64,000 nucleotides of DNA. It comes from Ruminococcus sp. Marseille-P6503. Its GTDB lineage: Bacteria > Bacillota > Clostridia > Oscillospirales > Ruminococcaceae. How positions within the stretch are numbered: position 1 is the stretch's first letter; every line of letters starts with the position of its first letter. Both the position numbers and the translations under genes were made by a program. This document shows, piece by piece, positions 26,521 to 35,003 of this stretch. The stretch is taken from positions 62,001-126,000 of the forward strand of contig NZ_UWPB01000002.1 of the NCBI RefSeq assembly GCF_900604945.1, written 5' to 3'. Below the pieces are notes generated by a model. It was not told the origin of the DNA. It saw only the letters and a list, made by a program, of their open reading frames with translations, and ran no database searches.

Positions 26521-26531
26521 ATTTGCGGAAA

Positions 26532-26786
26532 TTAAGCGTTAAGCGACTTAGCAAGCTGGGACTTCTTTCTTGCAGCCTTATTCTTGTGCAGAATTCCCTT
26601 TGTGCAAGCCATATCAACCTTCTTAATAGCAGCCTTGACAACCTCCGCCTTGTTGTCAGCGTTCTCGGCAACAGCGGCGTCAGCTTTTTTCAGAGCTGTT
26701 TTAAGATCAGATTTGATCATCTTGTTCTTCAGCGTTTTTGCTTCAATAACCTTAACTCTCTTCTTTGCGGACTTAATGTTCGGCAT
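26532..26786 (-). CDS. rpsT: Ribosomal protein S20
   Basis: 84 residues, all-helical, binds 16S rRNA early in 30S assembly. Seen: [13 protein letters not shown] and the C-terminal [20 protein letters not shown]. The start at 26786 has GGAGGTGCCGAT upstream. rpsT next to and divergent from gpr is a conserved arrangement in spore-formers. Confidence 0.98.
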   Translation of the reverse strand: MPNIKSAKKRVKVIEAKTLKNKMIKSDLKTALKKADAAVAENADNKAEVVKAAIKKVDMACTKGILHKNKAARKKSQLAKSLNA

Positions 26787-26891
26787 ATCGGCACCTCCCT
26801 CATTCATTGTATAATTTTGCACTTATTCGGATAAACTAACTGCACGACTGAGAGGAAAATGCAGCAGTCATTTAAACAAGCCTTGTGATTT

Positions 26892-26920
26892 AGTATAACA
26901 CAAACCAAATTAAAATGCAA
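26892..26920 (-). promoter_or_regulatory. rpsT promoter
   Basis: Minus strand TTGCAT (26915-26920), 17-bp spacer, TATACT (26892-26897). Confidence 0.7.
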
Positions 26921-27079
26921 GGGCTTTTAACAAAAATTTTCACCGATTCAGGCACAAAAAATTGTGCATTATGCAGAAATACTGTTATTTATGCCGGACG
27001 AAAACGGCTCGCCGCCTCTCTGACCGTTCAAAAACCGTATATGTCTGTATACATATTATAATGAAAGGCAGGAATTTAT

Positions 27080-27949
27080 ATGTCGCTCCGCACAGACTTA
27101 GCGCTTGAATCAGCCCAGCAGGTATCGCTGCAAACACAGCTTGAGGGAGTTTCCCAGCTCAGGAGAAGCTATGAAAGCATAAAGCTTGAGGTAACGGAAA
27201 TAACGGTCGAAAGCGAAAAAGCCGCGCGCCTTTTAAATAAGCCGGCGGGCAGATATATAACCGTCGAAAGCGCCGACGGCCATTTTTCCTCATACAGCGA
27301 TTTTTTTGACGGAAGAGTAAAATGCATTGCAAACGAGATCAAAAGACTCTGCGAAATTCCGGAAAGAGTGCTGGTAGTCGGTCTCGGAAACAGAGCGATT
27401 ACTCCCGACAGCCTGGGACCGTGCGCGGCGGAAAAGATTTTTGCCACAAGACATATCAAGAAGCTTGCAAAGGATCTTGATACCTCCGACCTGTCCGACG
27501 TCGCGGTGCTCACAACCGGAGTAATGGCGCAGACGGGCGTTGAATCCTCGGCTTCCGTCAGGGCGGTCTGCAATGAGATATCTCCCCAGCTGGTGATCGT
27601 TATAGACGCTCTTGCCTGCTCGGAGCTGAGCCACCTCGGAACTACCGTGCAGCTGTGCAATACCGGAATATCTCCGGGAAGCGGCGTTGAAAACGCGCGG
27701 AAGGAGCTTTCCGAAAAAACTCTGGGAATCCCGTGCGTCGCCGTAGGAGTGCCTACCGTTACGGATATGGCTACCATCGCGCAGGCGGCGTCTTTGGACC
27801 CGCTGCCGAAAGAATTCCAGGGCATGATCGTAACCCCCAAAACCATCGACAATCTTATCCGCAGGACCTCCGCCATGATCGCGGCTTCTGTCAACAAAGC
27901 TCTTCATCCTACTCTGACGTTCGAGGAAATACAGTCATTGATAATGTAA
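27080..27949 (+). CDS. gpr: Germination protease GPR
   Basis: 289 residues. Aspartic-type protease (A25 family) that degrades the small acid-soluble spore proteins when spores germinate. Seen: the N-terminal propeptide region ending near RTDLALE, VLVVGLGNRAITPDSLGP, LTTGVMAQTGVESS and QLVIVIDALACSEL, all family landmarks. It is slightly shorter than Bacillus GPR (368). Start ATG with AAAGGCAGG upstream. Expected to be forespore-specific; a CATATTATA word lies 25 bp upstream, but no matching -35 was found, so the sigma factor is not assigned. Confidence 0.95.
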   Translation: MSLRTDLALESAQQVSLQTQLEGVSQLRRSYESIKLEVTEITVESEKAARLLNKPAGRYITVESADGHFSSYSDFFDGRVKCIANEIKRLCEIPERVLVVGLGNRAITPDSLGPCAAEKIFATRHIKKLAKDLDTSDLSDVAVLTTGVMAQTGVESSASVRAVCNEISPQLVIVIDALACSELSHLGTTVQLCNTGISPGSGVENARKELSEKTLGIPCVAVGVPTVTDMATIAQAASLDPLPKEFQGMIVTPKTIDNLIRRTSAMIAASVNKALHPTLTFEEIQSLIM

Positions 27950-28012
27950 ATACTGAATTCAGACCGTTTTCAATCCGGTAAATTTTTTGTGAATTAATTT
28001 GAAATCGTTTCC

Positions 28013-28024
28013 GAAAACGTTTTC
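28013..28024. promoter_or_regulatory. LacI/CcpA-type palindromic operator
   Basis: GAAAACGTTTTC is a perfect 12-bp palindrome with the central CG typical of LacI-family operators. Similar half-sites (GAAATCGTTTC and TGAAAACG) flank it. It lies about 90 bp upstream of the promoter of the binding protein. Confidence 0.5.
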
Positions 28025-28106
28025 TGAAAACGTAACCATATATTTTTCTATGATTCTTTTGTCATTATCCACAAAAATCCAAGCCATTTATATTGCAAGT
28101 TGCTGA

Positions 28107-28135
28107 TTGACTAAAAATAATTGTTTTGTTATTAT
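28107..28135 (+). promoter_or_regulatory. Promoter of the solute-binding protein
   Basis: TTGACT (28107-28112), 17-bp spacer, TATTAT (28130-28135). Leader of about 85 nt ending in AAGGAGGT. Confidence 0.7.
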
Positions 28136-28226
28136 TGAAATAGACGAAATATCTATGTATATATTTGCGTATAATATAGTGTTTTGTGCAGGACAATGGG
28201 TCCATATTTTAAGGAGGTATTTTTTA

Positions 28227-29666
28227 ATGAAATTGGCAAAAAAAATTATGGCTGCTGCGCTTGCGCTGACAATGGCCGCCGGTATGGCTGCCTGCGGTGA
28301 TAAGGAAGATTCTTCTAACGGCAGCTCTGTTGCTCCCGGCAAGGATCTTGACGACAGCCAGAAGCAGATAGTAGACGCTCACGCAGGCGAACTTCCCGAC
28401 AAGGAATTGTCAAACAAAACGATCACATGGATGGCTCACTATGATATCAACCCGACCGAAGGAAAAGTAAAGTCTCCTGCAATTCAGCTTTTTGAGACGA
28501 AATACGGCGGTCAGATAGCATATAAGCAGACAACATGGGAAAACCGCTATAATGATCTTGCCGCGGCTGTAATGGCTAATGAATCTCCGGATTTCTTCCC
28601 TGCCGACGATATGGACACATTCCCCAAAGGCGCTATCAAGGCGATGTTCCAGCCTGTCGACGATTATATCGATCTCGATTCCGAGCTGTGGGCGGCTTCA
28701 AAGAGCGTCTGCGACTCTTTTATGTTTAATGGAAAGCATTACATAGCCGCAATCGAGGCTCAGCCTACATATGCCTGTGTTTACAACAGAACTACAATAA
28801 ATGAAAACGGTTACGACGATCCTGCTGAGCTGTTTGCAAACGGAGAGTGGGATTGGGATATATTTACCGAGATGTGCCTTGATTTCACCGACCCGGATCA
28901 GGATAAATACGCTCTCGACGGCTACTGGTACAACAAGGCTCTTTCCGAAACCAGCGGCGTTCCTATGATAGGTCTTGAGGACGGAAAGCTTGTTCAGAAT
29001 ATGTCTGATCCCGCGATAGAAAAGGTTCAGGAAAGAATGTACAATCTCCAGAAAAACGGCGTTGTATTCCCGCGTTCCGAAAACAACTGGAAGACTAGAG
29101 GCGACGGCGCCAACGGCGAAGGTCTCGGCTCTTATCTGACGCTGTTTGTTCCTATCGGACTTTACGCTATTGAGTGTCCTCCTGAGTCCTGCACGCCTTT
29201 CGGCGACATTGAAGCAGGCGAGGTAATGTTTGTTCCTATGCCTAAGGATCCGGATTCGGATACTACCTACATTTCCGCCAGAGTTCACGGCTATGTTATC
29301 TGCACAGGCGCGCCTAATCCCGAGGGAGTAGCGGCATACCTTGACTGCGAGCAGGTTACAAATCAGGCCGAGGATATCAAGCAGATCACAACCGATACAC
29401 TTAAAAACGAGTATAAGTGGACTGATGAAATGATCGAAATGCGTGAAACGCTTTACCAGATGGCGGCAGAAACTCCTGTATTCGATCTTCAGGACGGCGT
29501 TTCAGACGATCTTTCCTCTCTTATGATGACTGTTTCTCAGGCAACAATGATTTCCGGCGGCGGAGAAACCACATGGGCAGCCTGCCGTTCAGAAAACGAA
29601 GTTGCTGTTGAGTATCTTATCAATGAAGCAAACACCAGCATTTCCGCAATTCCTACCGAGGACTAA
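28227..29666 (+). CDS. Extracellular solute-binding lipoprotein (family 1)
   Basis: 479 residues. Lipoprotein signal peptide (1-22) with lipobox MAAC. The mature part is a type I (sugar-type) periplasmic-binding-like fold with ENRYNDLAAAVMANESPDFFPAD and a Trp-rich middle (NGEWDWDIFTEMC). Such proteins deliver oligosaccharides or other solutes to an ABC transporter. No permease or ATPase gene is nearby, and a terminator follows at once, so it is an orphan. The upstream LacI-type operator suggests sugar control. The high Asp/Glu and Gln content and a strong AAGGAGG site suggest it is abundant. The ligand is unknown. Confidence 0.85.
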   Translation: MKLAKKIMAAALALTMAAGMAACGDKEDSSNGSSVAPGKDLDDSQKQIVDAHAGELPDKELSNKTITWMAHYDINPTEGKVKSPAIQLFETKYGGQIAYKQTTWENRYNDLAAAVMANESPDFFPADDMDTFPKGAIKAMFQPVDDYIDLDSELWAASKSVCDSFMFNGKHYIAAIEAQPTYACVYNRTTINENGYDDPAELFANGEWDWDIFTEMCLDFTDPDQDKYALDGYWYNKALSETSGVPMIGLEDGKLVQNMSDPAIEKVQERMYNLQKNGVVFPRSENNWKTRGDGANGEGLGSYLTLFVPIGLYAIECPPESCTPFGDIEAGEVMFVPMPKDPDSDTTYISARVHGYVICTGAPNPEGVAAYLDCEQVTNQAEDIKQITTDTLKNEYKWTDEMIEMRETLYQMAAETPVFDLQDGVSDDLSSLMMTVSQATMISGGGETTWAACRSENEVAVEYLINEANTSISAIPTED

Positions 29667-29681
29667 TAAAACCATTTCCAA

Positions 29682-29713
29682 GGAGCCGCAGCCGATTCTG
29701 CGGCTCTTTTTTT
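29682..29713 (+). terminator. Terminator of the solute-binding protein gene
   Basis: GAGCCGCAG/CTGCGGCTC stem followed by TTTTTTTG. Confidence 0.88.
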
Positions 29714-29847
29714 GCGCATTAAGTATTACAGCCGGAAAACACCGGCGGAACAGGAAAGGGCTCAGAAATTTTTTGTCTGCCTGTATGTATCATGTTCCGA
29801 ATACCGCTGAGCCCGATTTTTATAAAGTTATTTTTTATAAAACACTA

Positions 29848-29876
29848 TTGACAAAATCAAACGGTTACTATATAAT
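29848..29876 (+). promoter_or_regulatory. Promoter of the riboswitch-ATPase transcript
   Basis: Consensus TTGACA (29848-29853), 17-bp spacer, consensus TATAAT (29871-29876). Start near 29883, right at the base of the aptamer. Confidence 0.88.
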
Positions 29877-29883
29877 AATAAAG

Positions 29884-30037
29884 TAAAAGAGAGTAGCTGG
29901 CGGAATTTTTTATAAAAAATTCTGTTTATGTTTGCGTCAATACGGTCGGTCTGCCGACCCGCTGCATATCTAAACAGCGAGACTTTTATTGAAATAATTG
30001 CGCTGCGCAGTTTTTCCAATAAACGTCTCGTTTTTTT
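29884..30037 (+). ncRNA. Probable yybP-ykoY (Mn2+) riboswitch with terminator
   Basis: The aptamer base stem pairs TAAAAG (29884-29889) with CTTTTA (29983-29988). Inside are GAGAGTAGCTGGCGG (like the GGGGAGUAG loop of the class), two internal hairpins (about 29904-29923 and 29944-29959) and TGCATATCTAAACAGCGAGACTTT (class 3' loop in split form, 29963-29986). The 3' strand CGAGACTTTTATTG can instead pair with CAATAAACGTCTCG (30017-30030) followed by TTTTTTT, a terminator. The two folds exclude each other, so ligand should turn expression on. A P-type ATPase follows, as with known Mn-exporting ATPases of this riboswitch class. Confidence 0.75.
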
Positions 30038-30149
30038 ATGCGGAAACTGCGCTGACATCTGTCCGTCAATAAATTGCCCTGCCGCGACTATTCGGCAGTT
30101 TTACGGGAAAAATATTACCGGCGGATCAATATTGAAAGGAATGTTGTTA

Positions 30150-32741
30150 ATGAGCGAACGCTATCGCCAGAAACCGGAAGAGCTTTATTCGGAGTTCGGT
30201 TCCTCCGAAAACGGTCTTACCTCTCAGCAGGCAGAAAAAAACTCTGAAAAGTACGGAAAAAATCAGATCTCAGAGGGCAGGAAAAAAAGCACCCTGGTTA
30301 TTTTTCTGGAACAGTTCAAGGACTTTCTTGTAATAATACTTATAATTGCCGCAGTTGTATCCGCCTGCATGGGGGACGCTGAAAGTACGATAGTTATTCT
30401 GGTAGTTATAACCATGAACGCGATACTCGGCACCGTTCAGACCCTTAAAGCCGAAAAGTCCCTCAGCAATCTGAAAAAGCTATCCTCTCCCAACGCTAAG
30501 GTAATGAGAAACGGCGAGGCTGTAATTATTCCTTCCGAGGAAGTTACCGTAGGCGACATCGTACTTATTGAAGCGGGAGATCAGATACCTGCGGACGGAC
30601 GTCTTATTGAATGTGCTTCCGTTCAAGTAAACGAAAGCGCTCTTACTGGCGAAAGCCTGAACATTGACAAAAGCGTTGAGGATATCGACAGGGAATGTCC
30701 TCTGGGCGACCGGGTTAATATGGTCTTTTCAGGCAGCTTTGTTACCTACGGACGCGGAAAGTTTATTGTTACCGACATAGGCATGAATACCGAGGTCGGC
30801 AAGATCGCCTCTCTTATCCAGAACGCTGAGGAAAGAAAAACTCCCCTGCAAAATTCACTGGATTCTTTCGGCAAAAAGCTGTCTATTGCGATCCTTATAA
30901 TATGCGCTCTTGTTTTCGGACTGAGCCTTATTCAGGCAGATAAGATAAACTCCGGCGAGGTTATGAACTCGCTGATGTTCGCGATAGCCCTTGCCGTTGC
31001 GGCCATTCCCGAAGCGTTAAGCTCTATAGTAACGATAGTGCTTTCCTTCGGCACGCAGAAAATGTCCCGAGAAAACGCGATCATCCGCAAGCTTCAGGCG
31101 GTGGAAGGGCTAGGCTCGGTGTCCGTCATCTGCTCCGACAAAACAGGTACTCTCACCCAGAACAAGATGACTGTAAGAAAAATCGTAGTAGACGGTCATA
31201 TAATTTCCGCTGAGGACTCCGACCCGGAAACTGCCGAAGAAAAAAATCTCATGATCGCTTCAGTTCTGTGCAACGATTCCCAGTGCAAGGACGGGGTTGA
31301 GATCGGAGATCCGACCGAGACCGCGCTTATAAACTTCGCCGCTTCCAAAGGTCTGAGCTACGCCAAGATAAGAGAAAATTTCCCGAGGGTCAGCGAAATA
31401 CCCTTTGATTCCGACAGAAAGCTTATGTCTACCCTGAACGTTGTAAACGGAGAGAATATAATGTTTACAAAGGGCGCGGCAGACGTTCTGACGGACAGAA
31501 TGACCTGCTCTCATGAAACAAAGGAGCAGATAAAGTCTCAGGTATCGGAGCTTTCCGCTCAGGGACTCAGGATTCTCTGCTTCGCTTCCAAAAAGTACAA
31601 CGCCGCTGACATAACGGTTGAGGACGAGTACGAGCTTGATTTTATAGGGCTTATCGCGATGATGGATCCGCCGAGAGCCGAATCCAAGCAGGCTGTAGAG
31701 GAATGTAAGACGGCGGGAATAAAGCCCGTCATGATCACAGGCGACCATATCGTAACCGCGTCGGCTATAGCTAAGGAGATCGGTATCCTCAGCGATTATT
31801 CAGAGGCGGTCGAGGGCTCGGCACTCGACGGGCTCACAGACGAGCAGCTGGTCGATTTTGTCAAGGATAAATCCGTTTACGCCAGAGTTACTCCGGAGCA
31901 TAAGATCAGAATAGTAAAGGCATGGCAGAGCAACGACAAGATAGTTGCCATGACCGGCGACGGAGTAAACGACGCTCCCGCTCTCAAGCAGGCCGACGTA
32001 GGAGTAGCTATGGGAATCACGGGAACAGAGGTTTCTAAGGACGCCGCTTCCATGGTTCTTGCAGACGATAATTTCGCTACTATAATCAAAGCCGTCAAAA
32101 ACGGAAGAAATATCTATGAGAACATTAAAAAAGCTATTCTTTTCCTGCTTTCCGGCAACCTTGCGGGAATCATTACGGTTCTGTTCTGCTCTCTGTGCGC
32201 TCTGCCGGTTCCGTTCGCGGCTATACACCTGCTGTTTATCAACCTTCTTACCGATTCGCTTCCTGCCATTGCTCTGGGACTTGAGCCTCACACCGACAAC
32301 GTTATGAAGCAGAAGCCCCGCCGCGCAGGAGAAACTATTCTTACAAAGCCATTTATGCTGAGAATAGGCTATTCCGGATTGGTTATAAGCATCGCGACCA
32401 TTGCGGCGTTCCTGCTGGGCAATCATTATTCGGGCGCCGGAGCCGCAAGCACCATGGCGTTTGCAACTCTTTGTATGTCAAGGCTTTTCCATGGCTTCAG
32501 CTGCAAGGACGACGAGCCTGTTATTTTCACCGGAAGAATGTTCAATAACTCGTTCGGAATACTTGCGTTTGTCATTGGAATGATCCTTATAAACTGCGTG
32601 CTTCTTATCCCTGCCCTATCGGGATTATTCAAGGTCGTAAAGCTCACAGGCGGACTTCTTGCCGCGACCTACGGATTAAGCTTCGGCTCTATGATAATAA
32701 TACAGATCATTAAAGCAGTGTTTTACAGGATAAAAAAATAA
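30150..32741 (+). CDS. P2-type cation-transporting ATPase (Ca2+/Mn2+ type)
   Basis: 863 residues. Exports divalent cations using an aspartyl-phosphate cycle. Landmarks: ALTGESL near 164, membrane motif AVAAIPEAL (PEGL-like, ion site) near 289, phosphorylation motif CSDKTGTLTQNKM near 330, hinge MTGDGVNDAP near 600, and ten predicted helices. It belongs to the SERCA/PMCA-like (P2) group. The start is ATG at 30150 with GAAAGGA nine bases upstream. The upstream Mn2+-type riboswitch suggests manganese efflux as a main duty, by analogy with YoaB-like ATPases; calcium transport is the alternative. Followed by no partner gene. Confidence 0.93.
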   Translation: MSERYRQKPEELYSEFGSSENGLTSQQAEKNSEKYGKNQISEGRKKSTLVIFLEQFKDFLVIILIIAAVVSACMGDAESTIVILVVITMNAILGTVQTLKAEKSLSNLKKLSSPNAKVMRNGEAVIIPSEEVTVGDIVLIEAGDQIPADGRLIECASVQVNESALTGESLNIDKSVEDIDRECPLGDRVNMVFSGSFVTYGRGKFIVTDIGMNTEVGKIASLIQNAEERKTPLQNSLDSFGKKLSIAILIICALVFGLSLIQADKINSGEVMNSLMFAIALAVAAIPEALSSIVTIVLSFGTQKMSRENAIIRKLQAVEGLGSVSVICSDKTGTLTQNKMTVRKIVVDGHIISAEDSDPETAEEKNLMIASVLCNDSQCKDGVEIGDPTETALINFAASKGLSYAKIRENFPRVSEIPFDSDRKLMSTLNVVNGENIMFTKGAADVLTDRMTCSHETKEQIKSQVSELSAQGLRILCFASKKYNAADITVEDEYELDFIGLIAMMDPPRAESKQAVEECKTAGIKPVMITGDHIVTASAIAKEIGILSDYSEAVEGSALDGLTDEQLVDFVKDKSVYARVTPEHKIRIVKAWQSNDKIVAMTGDGVNDAPALKQADVGVAMGITGTEVSKDAASMVLADDNFATIIKAVKNGRNIYENIKKAILFLLSGNLAGIITVLFCSLCALPVPFAAIHLLFINLLTDSLPAIALGLEPHTDNVMKQKPRRAGETILTKPFMLRIGYSGLVISIATIAAFLLGNHYSGAGAASTMAFATLCMSRLFHGFSCKDDEPVIFTGRMFNNSFGILAFVIGMILINCVLLIPALSGLFKVVKLTGGLLAATYGLSFGSMIIIQIIKAVFYRIKK

Positions 32742-32940
32742 CCGCTTATGAGGCAGTAATTTTAGTTGAGGCACAGAAATTTATTTGGTGATATTTTGAA
32801 AAGGCGTCTGTTAAAAGTAAGAGCAAAACACTTTAAACGGTGATTCAGACAATGAAAATAACAATTGAGGGCATTATCCCTGAATGCAGCAGTCCGTTTA
32901 TTTTTATGCGAATTATATATTATATCAAACAAGATAAAAA

Positions 32941-32969
32941 TACCGCTCTGCCAACAAAACAGAGCGGTA
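32941..32969 (-). terminator. Terminator of the unknown membrane-anchored protein gene
   Basis: TACCGCTCTG/CAGAGCGGTA stem with a 9-base loop, followed on the minus strand by TTTTTATC. Confidence 0.85.
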
Positions 32970-32981
32970 AACAAAATAAGC

Positions 32982-33710
32982 TCATATAATATTAACTGTA
33001 TAAGGCAGCCGCATAGCTTCCACCTGCTGTTTTACAGTCGTCACATCGTCATCACCGACAAATAAATACATTTCTTTAACCGAATCCAATTCGTCAAGAA
33101 TTGAAAAATCCGTATCGCCGTCAATTGGAACGTTCACTATAAGGTACTCTGCATTATTAAAATATGCTATATCTGAAAAGGATAGTGAATCTTCATTCAA
33201 TGAAGTTATCCGTATGCAGCTGAAATCATCAAGTTTTTCTTTGTTTTTACCCATATTATATATGTTGCTGAAGGATACATAATTCGCGTCCATACCATAT
33301 ACTATTTCTACGGTAATTCCATTAAAATCATTAATTTCACATTGCGGATTATCAGATAGATATTGTGAAACATATGAAGAAACTGCAATGGAATCCTCAA
33401 TCCATTGATCTTTATCTTTTTCCTGAATTTCTAACCTGACAGAATAGTTTTCTTTTACATCATTTTTAGAGGGACTGTGCAGCGGCGAAATGCTGTCTAT
33501 TTCTACATTTTCAAATTCGTTGATAACATTACTCCATAAATCGCCTCCGCAGAATTCATCCACATTCTTTTTGTCTATTGCGGGATATATCGGTATCAAT
33601 CCTTTAAAAAATAAAATACAAAAAACACAAAAAGCGATTATACACAATAGGGCAATTGAACCGATTATTCTTATTATAACAGCTTTTAATGAAAGTTTTG
33701 CGGTTTTCAT
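32982..33710 (-). CDS. Unknown membrane-anchored extracellular protein
   Basis: 242 residues. One N-terminal membrane helix (about 10-38, rich in Ile, Leu, Phe, Cys), then an acidic soluble domain presumably outside the cell. No family is recognised. The last 60 residues (YFNNAEYLIVNVPIDGDTDF, later MYLFVGDDDVTTV) look like alternating strands and helices. The Shine-Dalgarno is poor (GGAGC 18 bases upstream of ATG), so a different start cannot be excluded. Last chromosomal gene before the ICE. Confidence 0.65.
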   Translation of the reverse strand: MKTAKLSLKAVIIRIIGSIALLCIIAFCVFCILFFKGLIPIYPAIDKKNVDEFCGGDLWSNVINEFENVEIDSISPLHSPSKNDVKENYSVRLEIQEKDKDQWIEDSIAVSSYVSQYLSDNPQCEINDFNGITVEIVYGMDANYVSFSNIYNMGKNKEKLDDFSCIRITSLNEDSLSFSDIAYFNNAEYLIVNVPIDGDTDFSILDELDSVKEMYLFVGDDDVTTVKQQVEAMRLPYTVNII

Positions 33711-33804
33711 AATTTTATTTCAGTTGCTCCTTTTCACCTGCGCATAAATCATCGCTGCGTTCAGCGCGTATTCAGTTCCTTCACTGTTGTGAATTTTCGA
33801 AAAA

Positions 33805-33846
33805 AAAGCAACGCAGCTTGGACTTTAAGGTTCAAACTGCGTTAGG
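33805..33846 (-). terminator. Terminator of the tRNA-Arg gene
   Basis: Hairpin CGCAG-TTG-AC/GT-CAA-CTGCG followed on the minus strand by TTGCTTTTTTTT. It sits 11 bp beyond the tRNA 3' end and belongs to the chromosome. Confidence 0.75.
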
Positions 33847-33856
33847 GTTCTCAATA

Positions 33857-33919
33857 TGGCGCGCTGCAAGGGACTCGAACCCCTGACCTACTGGTTCGTA
33901 GCCAGTCACTCTATCCAGC
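33857..33919 (-). repeat. Displaced 3' part of tRNA-Arg(ACG): ICE attachment site
   Basis: Minus strand holds positions from the D-arm (GCTGGATAGAG) through the anticodon stem ACTGG-CTACGAA-CCAGT (anticodon ACG), T-arm (TTCGAGT loop), acceptor 3' strand and encoded CCA. The acceptor 5' strand and first half of the D-arm are missing; AT-rich, unrelated sequence follows instead. This is what is expected at the far junction when an element integrates into the 3' part of a tRNA gene. The restored full tRNA should lie at the other end, to the right of this window. Confidence 0.82.
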
Positions 33920-34200
33920 ACTAAGTATAAATTAATACTTTATAATAATTCAAGTAATTTAAGATAAATATTTTGGGAAATGAGGTAAACCATATGAAAA
34001 TATCAATAACAATTGACGTTGAATATAAAATTTGAAATATCATGAACTGTGCCGGTGATCCTGATCGCCGGCATACTTGATGATATATTATCATCAGCAT
34101 AGACAAGGTCGCTCCTTGAGCAGCAGGTTAAGTGTTCTTCCCTGCTGCTTTTTCTATGCCAAAACTGAAGAACACAAAGAATTTGAAAGGACTTGATCTT
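33920..34200. other. Left terminal region of the ICE
   Basis: No full gene. It holds a 13-codon ORF (33994-34035, MKISITIDVEYKI) with a GAGGT site, a hairpin TGCCGG/CCGGCA (34050-34074), and a terminator-like hairpin AGCAGCAGG/CCTGCTGCT followed by TTTTTC (about 34119-34153) that stands 45 bp upstream of parA. The last could limit read-through into parA or act as an attenuator. No -35/-10 pair of good quality was found for parA. Confidence 0.5.
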
Positions 34201-34986
34201 ATGAAGAACACAAAAGTAATCGCAATCGCCAACCAGAAAGGCGGAGTAGGAAAAACAACAACTGCCGTTAATCTGGGAGCCGCTCTGGGAATGAAAGGAT
34301 ATAAAGTCTTGCTTATAGACCTCGATCCGCAGGGAAATCTGAGCAGCTACTTAGGATATGAATATTCAGCAGATCAGATAACAATTACAGAACTTATGCT
34401 GTCTGTAGTCCACAACTCCTTTTTTGACATTTATAAATCAATATGTAACAGTGAAGCAAATCATGTTGACTACATTCCGGCTGACATTAACTTGTCTTCA
34501 GCTGAGCTTTTTTTAGCTCAGACCTTGAGCCGTGAAACAGTTTTGAAAAGAATATTGATGAAAGAAAATCTTGAGTACGATTATATTATTATTGATTGCT
34601 TGCCTTCGCTAGGAATTTTACTGATGAACGCTTTAGCTGCGGCAGATAGTCTGGTAGTTCCGGTGCAGGCTCAAAAATTTGCTTTAGACGGGATAAATCT
34701 TTTGCTTGACGTGACTCAGCAGGTGCAGCAAACCCTCAATCCTCAGCTGAAGCTTGCAGGAGTAGTTGTTACAATGGCCGATAACACAAATATGTCAAAA
34801 GCTGTTATCAAACAGCTTAAACACCAATTTAACGATAAGCTGTTTTCAACGCGCATAAGCAAATCAGTTTCTGCTACATATAGCACATATACAGAAAAAG
34901 CTCTCGTGCTTTACAAAAATAAATTAGGCGAAGAATATAAGTCGCTTGCAAATGAAATTGAAAGTGCGACATTATGTCGCATTTGA
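34201..34986 (+). CDS. parA: ParA-family partition ATPase
   Basis: 261 residues. Segregation ATPase that positions DNA together with ParB. The deviant Walker A KGGVGKTTTAVNLG (residues 14-27) and Walker A' VLLIDLDPQGNLSSYLG are clear, as is the switch-like YIIIDCLPSLGILLMNAL. Soj-like, with no N-terminal HTH. The start is ATG at 34201, AAAGGA nine bases upstream. Its stop lies just before the ParB start. A 17-bp palindrome lies at its very end (34965-34981). In ICEs such systems stabilise the excised circle. Confidence 0.93.
   Translation: MKNTKVIAIANQKGGVGKTTTAVNLGAALGMKGYKVLLIDLDPQGNLSSYLGYEYSADQITITELMLSVVHNSFFDIYKSICNSEANHVDYIPADINLSSAELFLAQTLSRETVLKRILMKENLEYDYIIIDCLPSLGILLMNALAAADSLVVPVQAQKFALDGINLLLDVTQQVQQTLNPQLKLAGVVVTMADNTNMSKAVIKQLKHQFNDKLFSTRISKSVSATYSTYTEKALVLYKNKLGEEYKSLANEIESATLCRI
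34965..34981. promoter_or_regulatory. Candidate parS site 1
   Basis: Perfect palindrome TGCGACAT-T-ATGTCGCA within the last codons of parA, just upstream of parB. The same sequence with a different central base is at 36585-36601. Confidence 0.6.
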
Positions 34987-35003
34987 TGAAGGAAGTGTTT
35001 GCA

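Noticed and set aside
27040-27079. Sigma-G promoter for gpr
   Set aside because: A CATATTATA word is seen, but no matching -35 element lies at the right distance.
27169-27897. Two long open frames opposite gpr
   Set aside because: Complement of the well-conserved GPR gene; no family features.
33857-33919. A complete, working tRNA-Arg gene
   Set aside because: The acceptor 5' strand and half of the D-arm are absent, so it cannot fold into a full tRNA.
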